From contig JAFAMS010000425.1 in assembly GCA_019233165.1 (NCBI GenBank), positions 1 to 12,622 on the forward strand: DNA of 12,622 bases, read 5' to 3'. Below are positions 1 to 7,398 of this stretch, piece after piece. The DNA comes from Vulcanimicrobiota bacterium. GTDB taxonomy: Bacteria; Vulcanimicrobiota; Vulcanimicrobiia; Vulcanimicrobiales; Vulcanimicrobiaceae. Every line of letters starts with the position of its first letter. The first letter of the stretch is position 1. The notes beneath the pieces are model-generated. The model made no database searches. It had not been told where the DNA came from and worked only from the letters and a program-made list of their open reading frames with translations. The translations under genes were made by a program, and so were the position numbers.

Positions 1-189
1 TTCGAGGTCGAATACGACGTCGCCGAGCGCAAGCGCGTGAACTCTACGATCATCCGCCAGATCGTGAGCGACGTCCCGACGGTCGTGTTGCGCATCCGCG
101 AAGACCTCTACGGGTTCAACGACGACTTGCAAGGCTTCAACCCCAACGTTGCGACGCCGTTCGACGACTTTATGAACGTCGATATCTGA
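1..189 (+). CDS. Peptide ABC transporter substrate-binding protein, C-terminal end (partial)
   Basis: The reading frame is open from the window edge to a TGA at 187-189 and gives the last 62 residues of a protein. These align without gaps to the last 62 residues of the next gene; by hand count 31 of 62 are identical, including the terminal MNVDI and a PTVVL block. It is therefore a tandem paralogue of a family 5 (SBP_bac_5, DppA/OppA-like) extracellular solute-binding protein, which captures oligopeptides or similar solutes for an ABC importer. The start, signal peptide and ligand-binding lobes lie outside the window. Its stop overlaps the next start by one base (TGATG), so the two are probably translated from one mRNA. 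Assignment rests on homology to its neighbour, which carries the family motifs. Confidence 0.85.
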   Translation, partial: FEVEYDVAERKRVNSTIIRQIVSDVPTVVLRIREDLYGFNDDLQGFNPNVATPFDDFMNVDI

Positions 190-1823
190 TGCGTCGCGCG
201 CTCGCGCTCGCCGCAACCGCGCTCGTTCTAAGCGGATGCGTGCGCGGTGGGGAGGTCGGAGGAACCGGTGCGGGAGGCGCCGCGCGGTCGCATAAGGCGC
301 ACGAGCTGGTGTATGCGGACGGTCAAAACTTCACCACCTTGAACCCGCATTTCTACACCGCAAGTTCGCTGCAGAATCTCTCCGCGCTCACGATGGCCTA
401 TTTGGCGCGCTACGGCCCCCACAACGAACCGATCCCGGAGCTCGCGACCGAGATTCCAAGCCAAGCCAACGGCGGAATCTCACGCGACGGCAAAACGCTG
501 GTTTGGCACTTGCGGCGCGGGGTTCGCTGGTCGGACGGCGCACCGTTCGACGCCGACGACGTCGTCTTCTCGACGCGCGCGGTCCTGAATCCGAAGAACA
601 ACGAGGTCGGTCGCGACGGCTGGAATTTGATTACGAAGATCGACGAGCCGGACAAGTATACCGTCGTCTTCCATCTCAAGCAGCCCTTTGCGTCGTTTCT
701 CCCGGTCTTTTTCGGAACCGCGGGTGCCAATCCGTGCCTCTTGCCCAAGCACATCCTGGGAAATCTTCCGGACTTCAACACCGCGCCGTACAACTCGAAA
801 CCGGTCGGCATCGGACCATTCCGATACGTGCGGTGGCGCCGCGGCGACGCCGTCGAGCTCGAGGCGAACCCCTATTATTGGCGCGGCATACCGAAGCTGA
901 AGCGGATCGTTTACAAACAGATCCCCGATCGAAACACGTTACTGACCCAGTTGACGACCGGCGAGCTCGACCTGTGGCCGTACGTGGGCCAAGGTTACTA
1001 CGACCGGGTCAAAGCGATCCCGGGGCATACCGCGATCAAACCGGTCGGCTACTACTACGCTCACATCGACTTCAACACGTCGCATCCGCTCCTGCGCGAC
1101 CCGCAGGTCCGGCGCGCACTACGTTTCGCGCTCGATCGCGCGACGCTGCTCGAGAAGGCGTATCACGGGAGCGGCGTGCTCCAAGAGTCGCCGATCTCGC
1201 CCGCGAATCCGGTCTACCGCGCGGTGCCTGCGGTGCCGTTCGATCCGGCACAAGCGAACGCGCTCCTCGACGGCGCCGGTTGGGCGCAGCGCGGCGCCGA
1301 CGGGATCCGCGTCAAGGCCGGGCGCCGCCTCAGTCTCGATTACGCGCTCTACACCGGCGCTCCCGACACCGACACCATGGTCGAGCTCGTCCGCGGGATG
1401 TGGAAAGCGGTCGGCGTCGAGATTCAGCTTCGGCGCTACGACATCGGGTTGATGTTCGCGCTGGCGCAAAACGGCGGGATCGTCTACGGCGGTAAGTTCG
1501 ACGTCACGAATTTCTCGTGGGGCGGGGACCCGATCGGCGACATCAACGAGCAGTACGCCTGCGCGGCGGTCCCTCCGAACGGACAGAACATGAGCCGATG
1601 GTGCGACCGGCGCTTCGATGCGGATATGGAACGCTTCAAGCTGCTCTACGATCCCGCCGCGAGGCAGCCGTTCCTCGACGATGCGATCGGCAGGATCGTC
1701 GACGAAGCGCCGACGGTCGTCCTCTACATCTTGGACGACATCTTCGCGTACTCCGACCGGTTGACGGGCTTCAAACCGAACGCGGTGACGCCGTTCGACA
1801 ACTTCATGAACGTCGACATCTGA
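189..1823 (+). CDS. Peptide ABC transporter substrate-binding lipoprotein (SBP_bac_5 family)
   Basis: This is a 544-residue extracellular solute-binding protein of the DppA/OppA family, normal in length. Residues 1-17 form a lipoprotein signal: two arginines, a short Ala/Leu core, then the lipobox LSGC with Cys17 as the predicted lipidation site. A Gly-rich linker follows. The family signature is seen at about residues 103-128 (TLVWHLRRGVRW-SDG, then FDADDVVFS). Expected role: bind a peptide, or another ligand of this versatile family, outside the membrane and hand it to an ABC permease. No permease or ATPase gene is in the window; the rest of the transport operon probably lies upstream. The ATG at 189 overlaps the upstream stop (TGATG) and has no clear Shine-Dalgarno sequence, which suggests translational coupling. 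The last 20 bases overlap the convergent DUF72 gene. The real ligand cannot be told from sequence. Confidence 0.93.
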   Translation: MRRALALAATALVLSGCVRGGEVGGTGAGGAARSHKAHELVYADGQNFTTLNPHFYTASSLQNLSALTMAYLARYGPHNEPIPELATEIPSQANGGISRDGKTLVWHLRRGVRWSDGAPFDADDVVFSTRAVLNPKNNEVGRDGWNLITKIDEPDKYTVVFHLKQPFASFLPVFFGTAGANPCLLPKHILGNLPDFNTAPYNSKPVGIGPFRYVRWRRGDAVELEANPYYWRGIPKLKRIVYKQIPDRNTLLTQLTTGELDLWPYVGQGYYDRVKAIPGHTAIKPVGYYYAHIDFNTSHPLLRDPQVRRALRFALDRATLLEKAYHGSGVLQESPISPANPVYRAVPAVPFDPAQANALLDGAGWAQRGADGIRVKAGRRLSLDYALYTGAPDTDTMVELVRGMWKAVGVEIQLRRYDIGLMFALAQNGGIVYGGKFDVTNFSWGGDPIGDINEQYACAAVPPNGQNMSRWCDRRFDADMERFKLLYDPAARQPFLDDAIGRIVDEAPTVVLYILDDIFAYSDRLTGFKPNAVTPFDNFMNVDI

Positions 1824-2559
1824 GCAACTCGCCCAACGTGGCGGCGTTCTTCGTCGCATAGGCGCGCTGGTCGTTGTTGAAATAGATCCACGCCTCGCCT
1901 GCTCTCTCCGTCAGCGACGCGATCCGGCTCGCCCACGACTCGAGGCGAGCGTTCGAGTACGATCCGGCGTACGTGCGCAGGGGGCCGTGCAGCCGAACGT
2001 ACGCGAAAGGTGCGGTGACGACGTCGGGAGCCTGCGAGCCGCGCAGGTCGTGAACGCAAAGTGCCGCGCCGTGCCGCCGAAGCGTCGCGTACGTCTGCTC
2101 GGCGTACCAGGACGGTTCTCGGAACTCGACCGCATAGCGGTATGAAGGCGGAAGCTTCGCAAGAAACGCGTCGAGGAGCGCGTCGTCGCGGGCCAGATAC
2201 GGCGGAAGCTGTACCAGGATCGTCGCGATCTTCGGCGCGAGCGGCGCGATCGCCGCAAAAAAGTTGTCGATGAAGCGCTGCGGCTCGCCGAGGTTGCGGC
2301 GGTGCGTGATCAGACGGCTCAGCTTCACTGCGAACCGAAAGCCGTCGGGGACCGCCGAGAGCCATCGGTCGATCGCATCACGCTTCGGGAGACGATAGGT
2401 CGTTGCATTGAGCTCGACGGTCGCAAAGCGCGCGGCGTAGTACGTCAGCCAGTCGCGCTGACGGAGCTTCTCCGGGTAGAACGTTCGCCGCCAGTCGGCA
2501 TACGTCCAACCGCTCGTTCCGATGCAGATCTTCTTGTCGACCGTCGAGTAATCGAGCAT
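1804..2559 (-). CDS. DUF72 domain-containing protein (YecE-like)
   Basis: This 251-residue protein spans a complete DUF72 domain of usual length. Visible hallmarks, in order: GTSGW at 14-18, VELNATTYRLP at about 48-58, QLPP at 117-120, FREPSW at 146-151, YVRLHG at 187-192, and the C-terminal YFNND...AYA..NA block at about 226-240. The family is predicted to form a TIM-barrel-like fold, is widespread in bacteria, and has no settled biochemical function, so none is assigned. It is a single gene on this strand. Its ATG at 2559 is preceded by a G-rich stretch without a classic Shine-Dalgarno, and it is divergent from the stress-protein gene across 68 bp. Its 3' end overlaps the peptide-binding protein gene by 20 bases. 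Confidence 0.93.
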   Translation of the reverse strand: MLDYSTVDKKICIGTSGWTYADWRRTFYPEKLRQRDWLTYYAARFATVELNATTYRLPKRDAIDRWLSAVPDGFRFAVKLSRLITHRRNLGEPQRFIDNFFAAIAPLAPKIATILVQLPPYLARDDALLDAFLAKLPPSYRYAVEFREPSWYAEQTYATLRRHGAALCVHDLRGSQAPDVVTAPFAYVRLHGPLRTYAGSYSNARLESWASRIASLTERAGEAWIYFNNDQRAYATKNAATLGELLRCRRS

Positions 2560-2627
2560 GCCCCCGTTCCCGTTTAGGCGGCTTCGCGCAATGGTAGATG
2601 GTCTGCGCTTACCGCTTGGAGGGATGA
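2560..2627. promoter_or_regulatory. Divergent intergenic region, DUF72 / stress protein
   Basis: These 68 bp separate two divergent genes and must hold, or overlap, both start signals. On the plus strand GGAGG at 2618-2622 lies five bases before the ATG at 2628 and is a good ribosome binding site; it favours that ATG over the out-of-frame ATG at 2624. I could not find a convincing -35/-10 pair on either strand. One TGGTAG hexamer at 2592-2597 matches the half-site described at 12370-12398, but a single hexamer in 12.6 kb is not significant. Confidence 0.5.
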
Positions 2628-3191
2628 ATGACTCAGAATGAATGGTCGACCGGGATGTATTACGATCCCGAAGAGGCCGAAAGCACCGTCAACCAGTTGA
2701 ACGAATGGGGTTACGGTCCGAACGACGTCAGCGTGATCGCGAAGGACCGCGAGAAAGCCGAACGATTCGCGAACAAGACCGGGACGAAGGTCGCGGAAGG
2801 GACCGCGACGGGCGCCGGCATCGGCGGCGCACTCGGTGCGATCATCGCCGGACTGACCGCGACGGGGAGTGTCGCCGCGGTCGTCGGAACCGGCGGAGCG
2901 GCGGCGCCGCTCGTCGCGGGACCGCTTGCAGCCGCGCTGGCCGGACTCGGCGTCGGCGGCGTCGCCGGCGGAATCGTCGGAGCGCTCGTGGGCCTGGGGA
3001 TCCCGGAGCACAAAGCTCGCGAATACGAGCAGGGCTTGGACCGCGGCGGTCTATTGCTCGGCGTGCGGCCGCGAGGCGAGGACCGCGACCGCATCGACAC
3101 CCTCTTCAACAGCGACCGCTCGGACGTCCCTACGACGAGTGAGGCGTACGACGGCACCTCGTCCGTTCGCGATCAAGAGCGCACACGCTAA
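2628..3191 (+). CDS. General stress protein 17M-like (YflT-type) glycine-zipper protein
   Basis: This is a 187-residue protein. Residues 5-55 form a small alpha/beta module (STGMYYDPEEAESTVNQL..., then DVSVIAKD) like the GSP17M/YflT domain of bacterial general stress proteins. Residues about 57-125 are a Gly/Ala-rich hydrophobic stretch with repeated GxxxG spacing, a glycine-zipper type segment that may insert in or bind membranes. The GIPEHKAREYEQGLDRGGLLLGVR block at about 124-147 is the usual second half of the domain. The last 25 residues are polar and low in complexity. The family is known from stress-induced genes, with no proven molecular role. The ATG is backed by GGAGG five bases upstream. 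The 3' 141 bases overlap the convergent glycosyltransferase gene, and the overlap includes the conserved GGLLLGVR end of the domain. Confidence 0.82.
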   Translation: MTQNEWSTGMYYDPEEAESTVNQLNEWGYGPNDVSVIAKDREKAERFANKTGTKVAEGTATGAGIGGALGAIIAGLTATGSVAAVVGTGGAAAPLVAGPLAAALAGLGVGGVAGGIVGALVGLGIPEHKAREYEQGLDRGGLLLGVRPRGEDRDRIDTLFNSDRSDVPTTSEAYDGTSSVRDQERTR

Positions 3192-4544
3192 CAGCCCGCT
3201 CGAGACGAGCGAGAACGAACGTAACAACGCCCAAGCCGGGTTCGCAACGTCGAGCCCGGCTTCGTGTTGTTCGAGCTGCCAGACGCGGGCGATCTCCGCG
3301 CCGCCGGGCGCTTGCCAGTGCGCCGGCATCGCGTCCGGCCAGATCGGGACCGGATGCACGCGTGCGACGACGGCACAGAGCGCGACGGCGACCGGGATCG
3401 CGAGACCGGCGAACGCCTCACGCCGGAGTCCTGCGGTCAGCGCGAAGCCGAGCGCGCACGCCGTCGCCAGGATGACGCTTTGCAGCTCGGCGTTCGGCCT
3501 TTGACCCAGACCGAGCCAGTCGACGCCGCACGCGACCGCAGCGCACGCCGCAAATCCGAGGGCGCGTCCCCGCGCGTGCAAGGCGCAATACGAAGCCGGG
3601 AGGAGCGCGAGCAAAAAATCGTGCTCGTGGAAGAACGGCAAGACGAACGGAAGGGCGCAAATCGCAATCCCGACGCGAGCGACCGGATCGCGTAGCGCGC
3701 GCATCGCTGCGATCGCGACGACAACGGCCGCGCACGCGACGGTGATGCGCAGCACGTTCGCGAGCTGCGGGCTCGCCCCGAATCCAAATGCGATCGCGCC
3801 GGGCGTGATTTGAATGACGGCGAAGCGCTCGGCTGCGCCGTGCGCCGCGAGCAATCCGGCGTAACGGACGATACCGTGAGTCCCTGCGGTGCCCAGGGTG
3901 AGCGCGGCGAAAAGAACCGCGCCGAGGCCGAGCGCCAACCACGCTCGCCGGTCCGTTAAACGCGCGGCGAGCACAAGCGCGAGGTTCGGTTGAAGGGCCG
4001 CGACGAGCGTTGCGAGTGCGGCGGCGAGCCATGCGCGGCTTTGCAAGAGCAGGAGCGCCGCCACAATCCCCGCGCCGGAAAGGAGCGCGACCTGACCGAG
4101 AGCGACGTCGCTTGTCAGCGGACCGAACGATCCGGCAAAAATCGTCGCGCCGAGCAAGATTCCGATCTTCCGCGGCGCATCGGCGAGCGCCAAGGCGCCG
4201 AATACGACCACGAGCATCGCGACCGCGAGCGCACCACCCCAGATCCTTCCCGCCGCGTCGAACGGAAGCGTTCCGAGCGCCCGCCACAGCGGCAAACCTG
4301 CCGACGGCCCGACGAAGGGGAGCACTTCGTCGCGCGACGGATCGACGCCGGGGACGGTTCGTTCGGCGCTCCAAATCGCGCGACCGTAGGGATCGCCGCC
4401 CGCATTCGCAACGGCTCCCGCCGAATAGTAGGCCTCGAAGTCGCGCATCGCCGGTCCTGGCGTCCCCGTCGGGCGAAGCACGAAAAAGGCAAGCGCCAAC
4501 AACGCGATCGCGAAGGCGGCGACGCCCTTATCGCTCGGCGTCAA
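3051..4544 (-). CDS. GT87/DUF2029-type polytopic membrane glycosyltransferase
   Basis: This 497-residue, very hydrophobic protein has about ten to twelve predicted membrane helices. The first is at residues 8-23. Just after it comes the GT87 signature DFEAYYSAG...GGDPYG (35-54) with Asp35, the acidic residue expected in the external loop of GT-C enzymes. A GQVALLSG element lies at 150-157, QPN at 185-187 and HEHDF at 306-310. Known GT-C members transfer sugars from polyprenyl-phosphate donors onto lipids or glycans outside the membrane; the substrate here is unknown. The start is probably TTG at 4544, inside the preceding gene (17-base overlap), since no ATG precedes the first helix. After the last helix (ending about residue 455) a charged tail of about 40 residues runs antisense to the stress-protein gene. 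This tail may be a late read-through extension. Confidence 0.8.
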   Translation of the reverse strand: MTPSDKGVAAFAIALLALAFFVLRPTGTPGPAMRDFEAYYSAGAVANAGGDPYGRAIWSAERTVPGVDPSRDEVLPFVGPSAGLPLWRALGTLPFDAAGRIWGGALAVAMLVVVFGALALADAPRKIGILLGATIFAGSFGPLTSDVALGQVALLSGAGIVAALLLLQSRAWLAAALATLVAALQPNLALVLAARLTDRRAWLALGLGAVLFAALTLGTAGTHGIVRYAGLLAAHGAAERFAVIQITPGAIAFGFGASPQLANVLRITVACAAVVVAIAAMRALRDPVARVGIAICALPFVLPFFHEHDFLLALLPASYCALHARGRALGFAACAAVACGVDWLGLGQRPNAELQSVILATACALGFALTAGLRREAFAGLAIPVAVALCAVVARVHPVPIWPDAMPAHWQAPGGAEIARVWQLEQHEAGLDVANPAWALLRSFSLVSSGLLACALLIANGRGAVVRLTRRRDVRAVAVEEGVDAVAVLASRPHAEQ

Positions 4545-5058
4545 TATAGAGAAGAAGCCGTTCGACCCTGCCGGCGTTCCCCATGACGTACGCGACGCCG
4601 CCGGGATAACGCGCTTCGTAGGCGGTCGCGTAGACCTGTCCGCCGGGGCCGCCGACTGCGGGAACGTAATCGTCGGAGAGCTTGCTGAAGTAGGTTCCCA
4701 GCTCGATCTCGCCCGGAACCAAACGAAACGTGCCGAGATTCCGCGGCGCCAGCGCGGGTTGCGTCTTCCCCTTCGCGTAGTAATGCTCGGCGCCGATCAA
4801 GGTTTCGCCACGATAGAAGAGCGAGAGCAGCGCGGGGTGCCCGTCGTGCCGCATCGCGTACGTATTCCAACCTTGCGTCGGAAACGGAAAGCCGGTTCCG
4901 AACGCGCGCTCGGCGTCCTCGCGCGTGGTCCGTCCGATCTCGAGCGCGAGCGTTTCGTTGAAGAGGAGCACGGGCCGGTCGAGCGGGGCCGGGGGGACGT
5001 TCGGGCGGTTCATCTGGCGCTCGATGAATTGCGCCATCACTTCGACCGCACGGATCAT
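4528..5058 (-). CDS. Uncharacterised protein, cotranscribed with the GT87 gene
   Basis: I do not recognise this protein. From the ATG at 5058 it has 176 residues with no signal peptide or membrane segment. The pattern is beta-rich. An 'LEIGRTTREDAERAFG' segment followed by 'WNTYAM' and 'LLSLFYRGETLIGAEHYY' loosely recalls the BamE/SmpA-type arrangement (I..G.T..DV...FG, then aromatic beta strands). A similar pattern seems to recur in the C-terminal half (GEIELGTYFSKL, then VYATAYEARYPGGVAYVMG). This is a weak, by-eye resemblance. The frame stays open to an ATG at 5139 (203 residues) and a GTG at 5088. Those starts would overlap the well-supported start of the divergent kinase gene and add only a Pro-rich tail, so 5058 is preferred; none of them has a strong ribosome binding site. 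The stop overlaps the glycosyltransferase TTG start by 17 bases, so the two are likely coupled. Confidence 0.65.
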   Translation of the reverse strand: MIRAVEVMAQFIERQMNRPNVPPAPLDRPVLLFNETLALEIGRTTREDAERAFGTGFPFPTQGWNTYAMRHDGHPALLSLFYRGETLIGAEHYYAKGKTQPALAPRNLGTFRLVPGEIELGTYFSKLSDDYVPAVGGPGGQVYATAYEARYPGGVAYVMGNAGRVERLLLYIDAER

Positions 5059-5091
5059 CGCAAAATCCGGAGGCGGCTTCTCGCTCACGAC

Positions 5092-5098
5092 GGAAGGA
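5092..5098 (+). promoter_or_regulatory. Ribosome binding site of the APH-family kinase
   Basis: GGAAGGA lies seven bases before the ATG at 5106. It decides the start of this gene and, by exclusion, argues against the longest start (5139) of the divergent uncharacterised gene, which would lie inside this coding region. Confidence 0.7.
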
Positions 5099-5105
5099 CG
5101 AACCG

Positions 5106-6092
5106 ATGAGGGAGGAGGCTCACGGGCGGGCACTTCCATGCCGGATTGCGGCTACCTACGGCTTGCATCCGACCGTCGAGGAAGGGGAAGCGCTTCCCGA
5201 GGGCTACGTCAACGAATCGTGGCGCGTCCCGTGCGAGGAAGGGGCGTTCCTCGTTCGCATCTACGGGCGTTTGCACGTGACCCGTGGCGCGCTGCTTTTC
5301 GAGCATGCGATCGTCGCGCACGCTGCCGAACGGCTCGCCGAAGTCCGCGCGCCGCTCTCGGGACCGAACGGTTCGACGCTCTGGGAGATCGACGATGCCT
5401 TCGTCGCGGTCTTTCCGTTCATCGAGGGGAGGACCGGTGGTCGAGATCCAGCGGCTCGAGCCGGCGCCGCGCGATTGCTCGCGCGCTTTCACCGCGCGAT
5501 GCACGACGTTCACATCGCCGGCGGGATGCGAACGACGCGAAGCCTCGGCGCGCTCGGCAAGCTGCGCGAGCGCTTCGTCGGCCTCGCGCACGATCCGGTG
5601 CTGGCACACAAGCTCGATTGGGACGTTGCAATGGCTGCGGCGACGGCCGCCGCGGCGAGACTCGCCCCGATCGCTCGCGAGCTGCCGCACACGATCGTCC
5701 ATGGTGACGTCCATCCCGCGAACTTCGTGCGCAGCCGAAGCGGGGACGCAACCGTCGGTTTGATCGACTTCGATTTCGCGCACGAGAGCGAACGCGCGTA
5801 CGACGTCGCGATCGGGATCGACGAGTTCGCGCGCGCGCGAAACGCGGCGCCGCTCGAGCTCGACGCCGCGGCGGCATTCGCCGACGCTTATGCTTCCGAG
5901 CTGAAGCTCGCCGCGGCCGAACGTAAGGCGCTGCCCGACCTCATGATTCGCCACAGCGCGACCCTGATCTCGTACATCGTCAGCCGTCATGGCGAGCTCG
6001 CACCCGGCGACGTCGGCGGCGCGCCGATCTATCTCGAGCGAATCCGCGAGATCGAACGCGTCCGCGAGGAGCTGCTCGCGCGTGTCGCCTGA
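5106..6092 (+). CDS. Phosphotransferase of the aminoglycoside/choline kinase (APH) superfamily
   Basis: This 328-residue protein has the eukaryotic-kinase-like APH fold. The N-lobe at about 33-55 has VNESWRV and a beta strand ending in FLVRIYGR; FPFIEGR at 103-109 is the hinge. The catalytic loop is HGDVHPAN at 199-206 (catalytic Asp201, metal ligand Asn206), and the metal-binding IDFD is at 220-223 with Asp221. All residues needed for ATP-dependent phosphotransfer are present. The substrate is not known: relatives phosphorylate aminoglycosides, choline, homoserine, methylthioribose, or proteins (SrkA/YihE). I see no reason to call it a resistance gene. The ATG at 5106 follows GGAAGGA (5092-5098) at good spacing. 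It overlaps the NDH-2-like gene by 11 bases, which suggests one operon. Confidence 0.87.
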   Translation: MREEAHGRALPCRIAATYGLHPTVEEGEALPEGYVNESWRVPCEEGAFLVRIYGRLHVTRGALLFEHAIVAHAAERLAEVRAPLSGPNGSTLWEIDDAFVAVFPFIEGRTGGRDPAARAGAARLLARFHRAMHDVHIAGGMRTTRSLGALGKLRERFVGLAHDPVLAHKLDWDVAMAAATAAAARLAPIARELPHTIVHGDVHPANFVRSRSGDATVGLIDFDFAHESERAYDVAIGIDEFARARNAAPLELDAAAAFADAYASELKLAAAERKALPDLMIRHSATLISYIVSRHGELAPGDVGGAPIYLERIREIERVREELLARVA

Positions 6093-7398
6093 GCGCGCTC
6101 CGACACGGATCGTCATTCTCGGCGGCGGCTTTGCGGGACTCGCGCTTGCCCAACGCCTCGAAAAGATCGTGCGTAAGGACGAGGTCGATGTTACGCTGGT
6201 AAGCCGCGACAACTACGCGCTGTTCACCCCGATGCTACCGGAAGTCAGCGCGGGAGATCTCGAGCCGCGCCACATCGTATCGCCGCTACGCGCTCTCTTG
6301 CGGCACACGAAGCTCATGCTGGCCGAGGTCACGGCGATCGATTTCGAGGAGAAAACGCTCGACGTGCGATTCGTGCTCGACCGCAGCGCGCAGCAGCTTC
6401 GTTACGATCATCTGGTACTGGCGACAGGCAGCGTGACCGCGACCTTCGGGATCCCGGGCGTCGGCGAGCACACATTCCCGTTCAAGCGGCTCGAGGACGC
6501 GGACGCGTTACGCAACCACATCGTCTCGACGCTCGAGCTCGCCGACGTCGAAAGCGATCCGAGCAAGCGCCGGACGCTGCTCACGTATGCGATCGTGGGC
6601 GGCGGTTACACGGGCGTCGAGGTCGCCGGCGAGTTGGTCGATTTTTTTCACAGCGTGCTGGGCTACTATCGCACCATCGAGCGGAACGAGATTCAGATCG
6701 CACTGATCGAGGGGGGCCCAAGGCTGCTCCCCGATCTGCTGCCGAAGATGGGTGTCTACTGTACGGAGTTTCTCAGCCGGCGTCGCGTGCGCGTGATGCT
6801 CGGCGCGCCGGTTGCGAGCGTAGATAGCGGCGGCGTAGCGTTCAAAGACGGCCGGCGGGTCGATGCCGCGACGGTCGTGTGGAGCGCCGGTGTTCGGCCG
6901 TCGCCGTTCATTGCCGGGCTACCCCTGCCGCATGCGCGCAACGGCGGGATCATGGCGCAGGCCGACATGTCGGTAGAAGGCCATCCTGGCGTTTGGGCGC
7001 TCGGCGATTGCGCGTGGATTCCGGCGCCCGAAGGCGGATATTATCCGAGCACCGCGCAGCACGCGTTGCGCGAGGGGCCCGCGCTAGCGGAAAACATCCT
7101 GCGCGTCTTACGCGGCCAGCCGACGCGGCCGTTCAAGTGGAAAGCGCTCGGCACGATGGCTTCGCTCGGTGGCAGGCGCGGCGTCGTCGGTTTTCCCAAC
7201 GGGTTCGTCCTCACAGGCTTTCTCGCGTGGTGGCTGTGGCGAACCTATTACCTCGTGCGCATTCCGGGGTGGTATCGCAAAGTCCGGGTCGGATTCGACT
7301 GGTTCATCGGACTGATCTTTCCACGCGACATCGCGGAGCTGCGCGTCGACACCGAGCGCGCGCGAAGCGACGCGCGGCGCGATGCCGGCCGCGCCTAG
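6082..7398 (+). CDS. NAD(P)/FAD-dependent oxidoreductase, type II NADH dehydrogenase (NDH-2)-like
   Basis: This 438-residue flavoprotein probably oxidises NADH and passes electrons to membrane quinone without pumping protons. The first Rossmann motif for FAD is GGGFAG at 14-19, the NAD(P)H-binding motif GGGYTG is at 173-178, and the second FAD contact is ALGDC at 306-310. The C-terminal region (GFLAWWLWRTYY at 379-390, then KVRVGFDW and FPRDI) is the amphipathic membrane-anchoring part typical of NDH-2. The quinone-site motif reads AQHALREG (325-332): the first Gln is kept, but Arg stands where classical NDH-2 has the second Gln. The start is GTG at 6082, with GAGGAG about ten bases upstream; the open frame extends back to 5989, but that part is antisense-like low-quality sequence inside the kinase gene. 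It overlaps the kinase stop by 11 bases and the convergent E1 alpha gene by 4. Confidence 0.88.
   Translation: MSPERAPTRIVILGGGFAGLALAQRLEKIVRKDEVDVTLVSRDNYALFTPMLPEVSAGDLEPRHIVSPLRALLRHTKLMLAEVTAIDFEEKTLDVRFVLDRSAQQLRYDHLVLATGSVTATFGIPGVGEHTFPFKRLEDADALRNHIVSTLELADVESDPSKRRTLLTYAIVGGGYTGVEVAGELVDFFHSVLGYYRTIERNEIQIALIEGGPRLLPDLLPKMGVYCTEFLSRRRVRVMLGAPVASVDSGGVAFKDGRRVDAATVVWSAGVRPSPFIAGLPLPHARNGGIMAQADMSVEGHPGVWALGDCAWIPAPEGGYYPSTAQHALREGPALAENILRVLRGQPTRPFKWKALGTMASLGGRRGVVGFPNGFVLTGFLAWWLWRTYYLVRIPGWYRKVRVGFDWFIGLIFPRDIAELRVDTERARSDARRDAGRA

Noticed and set aside
503..1495. 330-codon open frame inside the peptide-binding protein gene, shifted frame
   Set aside because: Arg-rich low-complexity translation; the overlapping frame has signal peptide and family motifs.
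2592..2597. Single TGGTAG hexamer upstream of the stress-protein gene as another operator
   Set aside because: One hexamer is expected several times by chance on both strands of this window, and no inverted partner is present at suitable spacing.
5059..5139. Longer start (5139) for the uncharacterised minus-strand gene
   Set aside because: It would overlap the supported start of the kinase gene by 34 bases and adds only a Pro/Ser-rich tail without a ribosome binding site.
5697..5770. APH-type catalytic motif as evidence of antibiotic resistance
   Set aside because: The fold is shared by many metabolic kinases, and nothing in the sequence or neighbours points to a drug substrate.
5989..6081. 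Upstream extension of the NDH-2-like protein to an ATG at 5989
   Set aside because: The added 31 residues are Ser/Arg/Ala-rich, lie wholly inside the kinase gene, and precede the FAD motif far more than usual; GTG at 6082 has a good ribosome binding site.
5085..6212. 375-codon open frame on the minus strand opposite the kinase gene
   Set aside because: Arg/Asp-rich shadow of the APH-family gene, whose catalytic motifs are clear on the plus strand.
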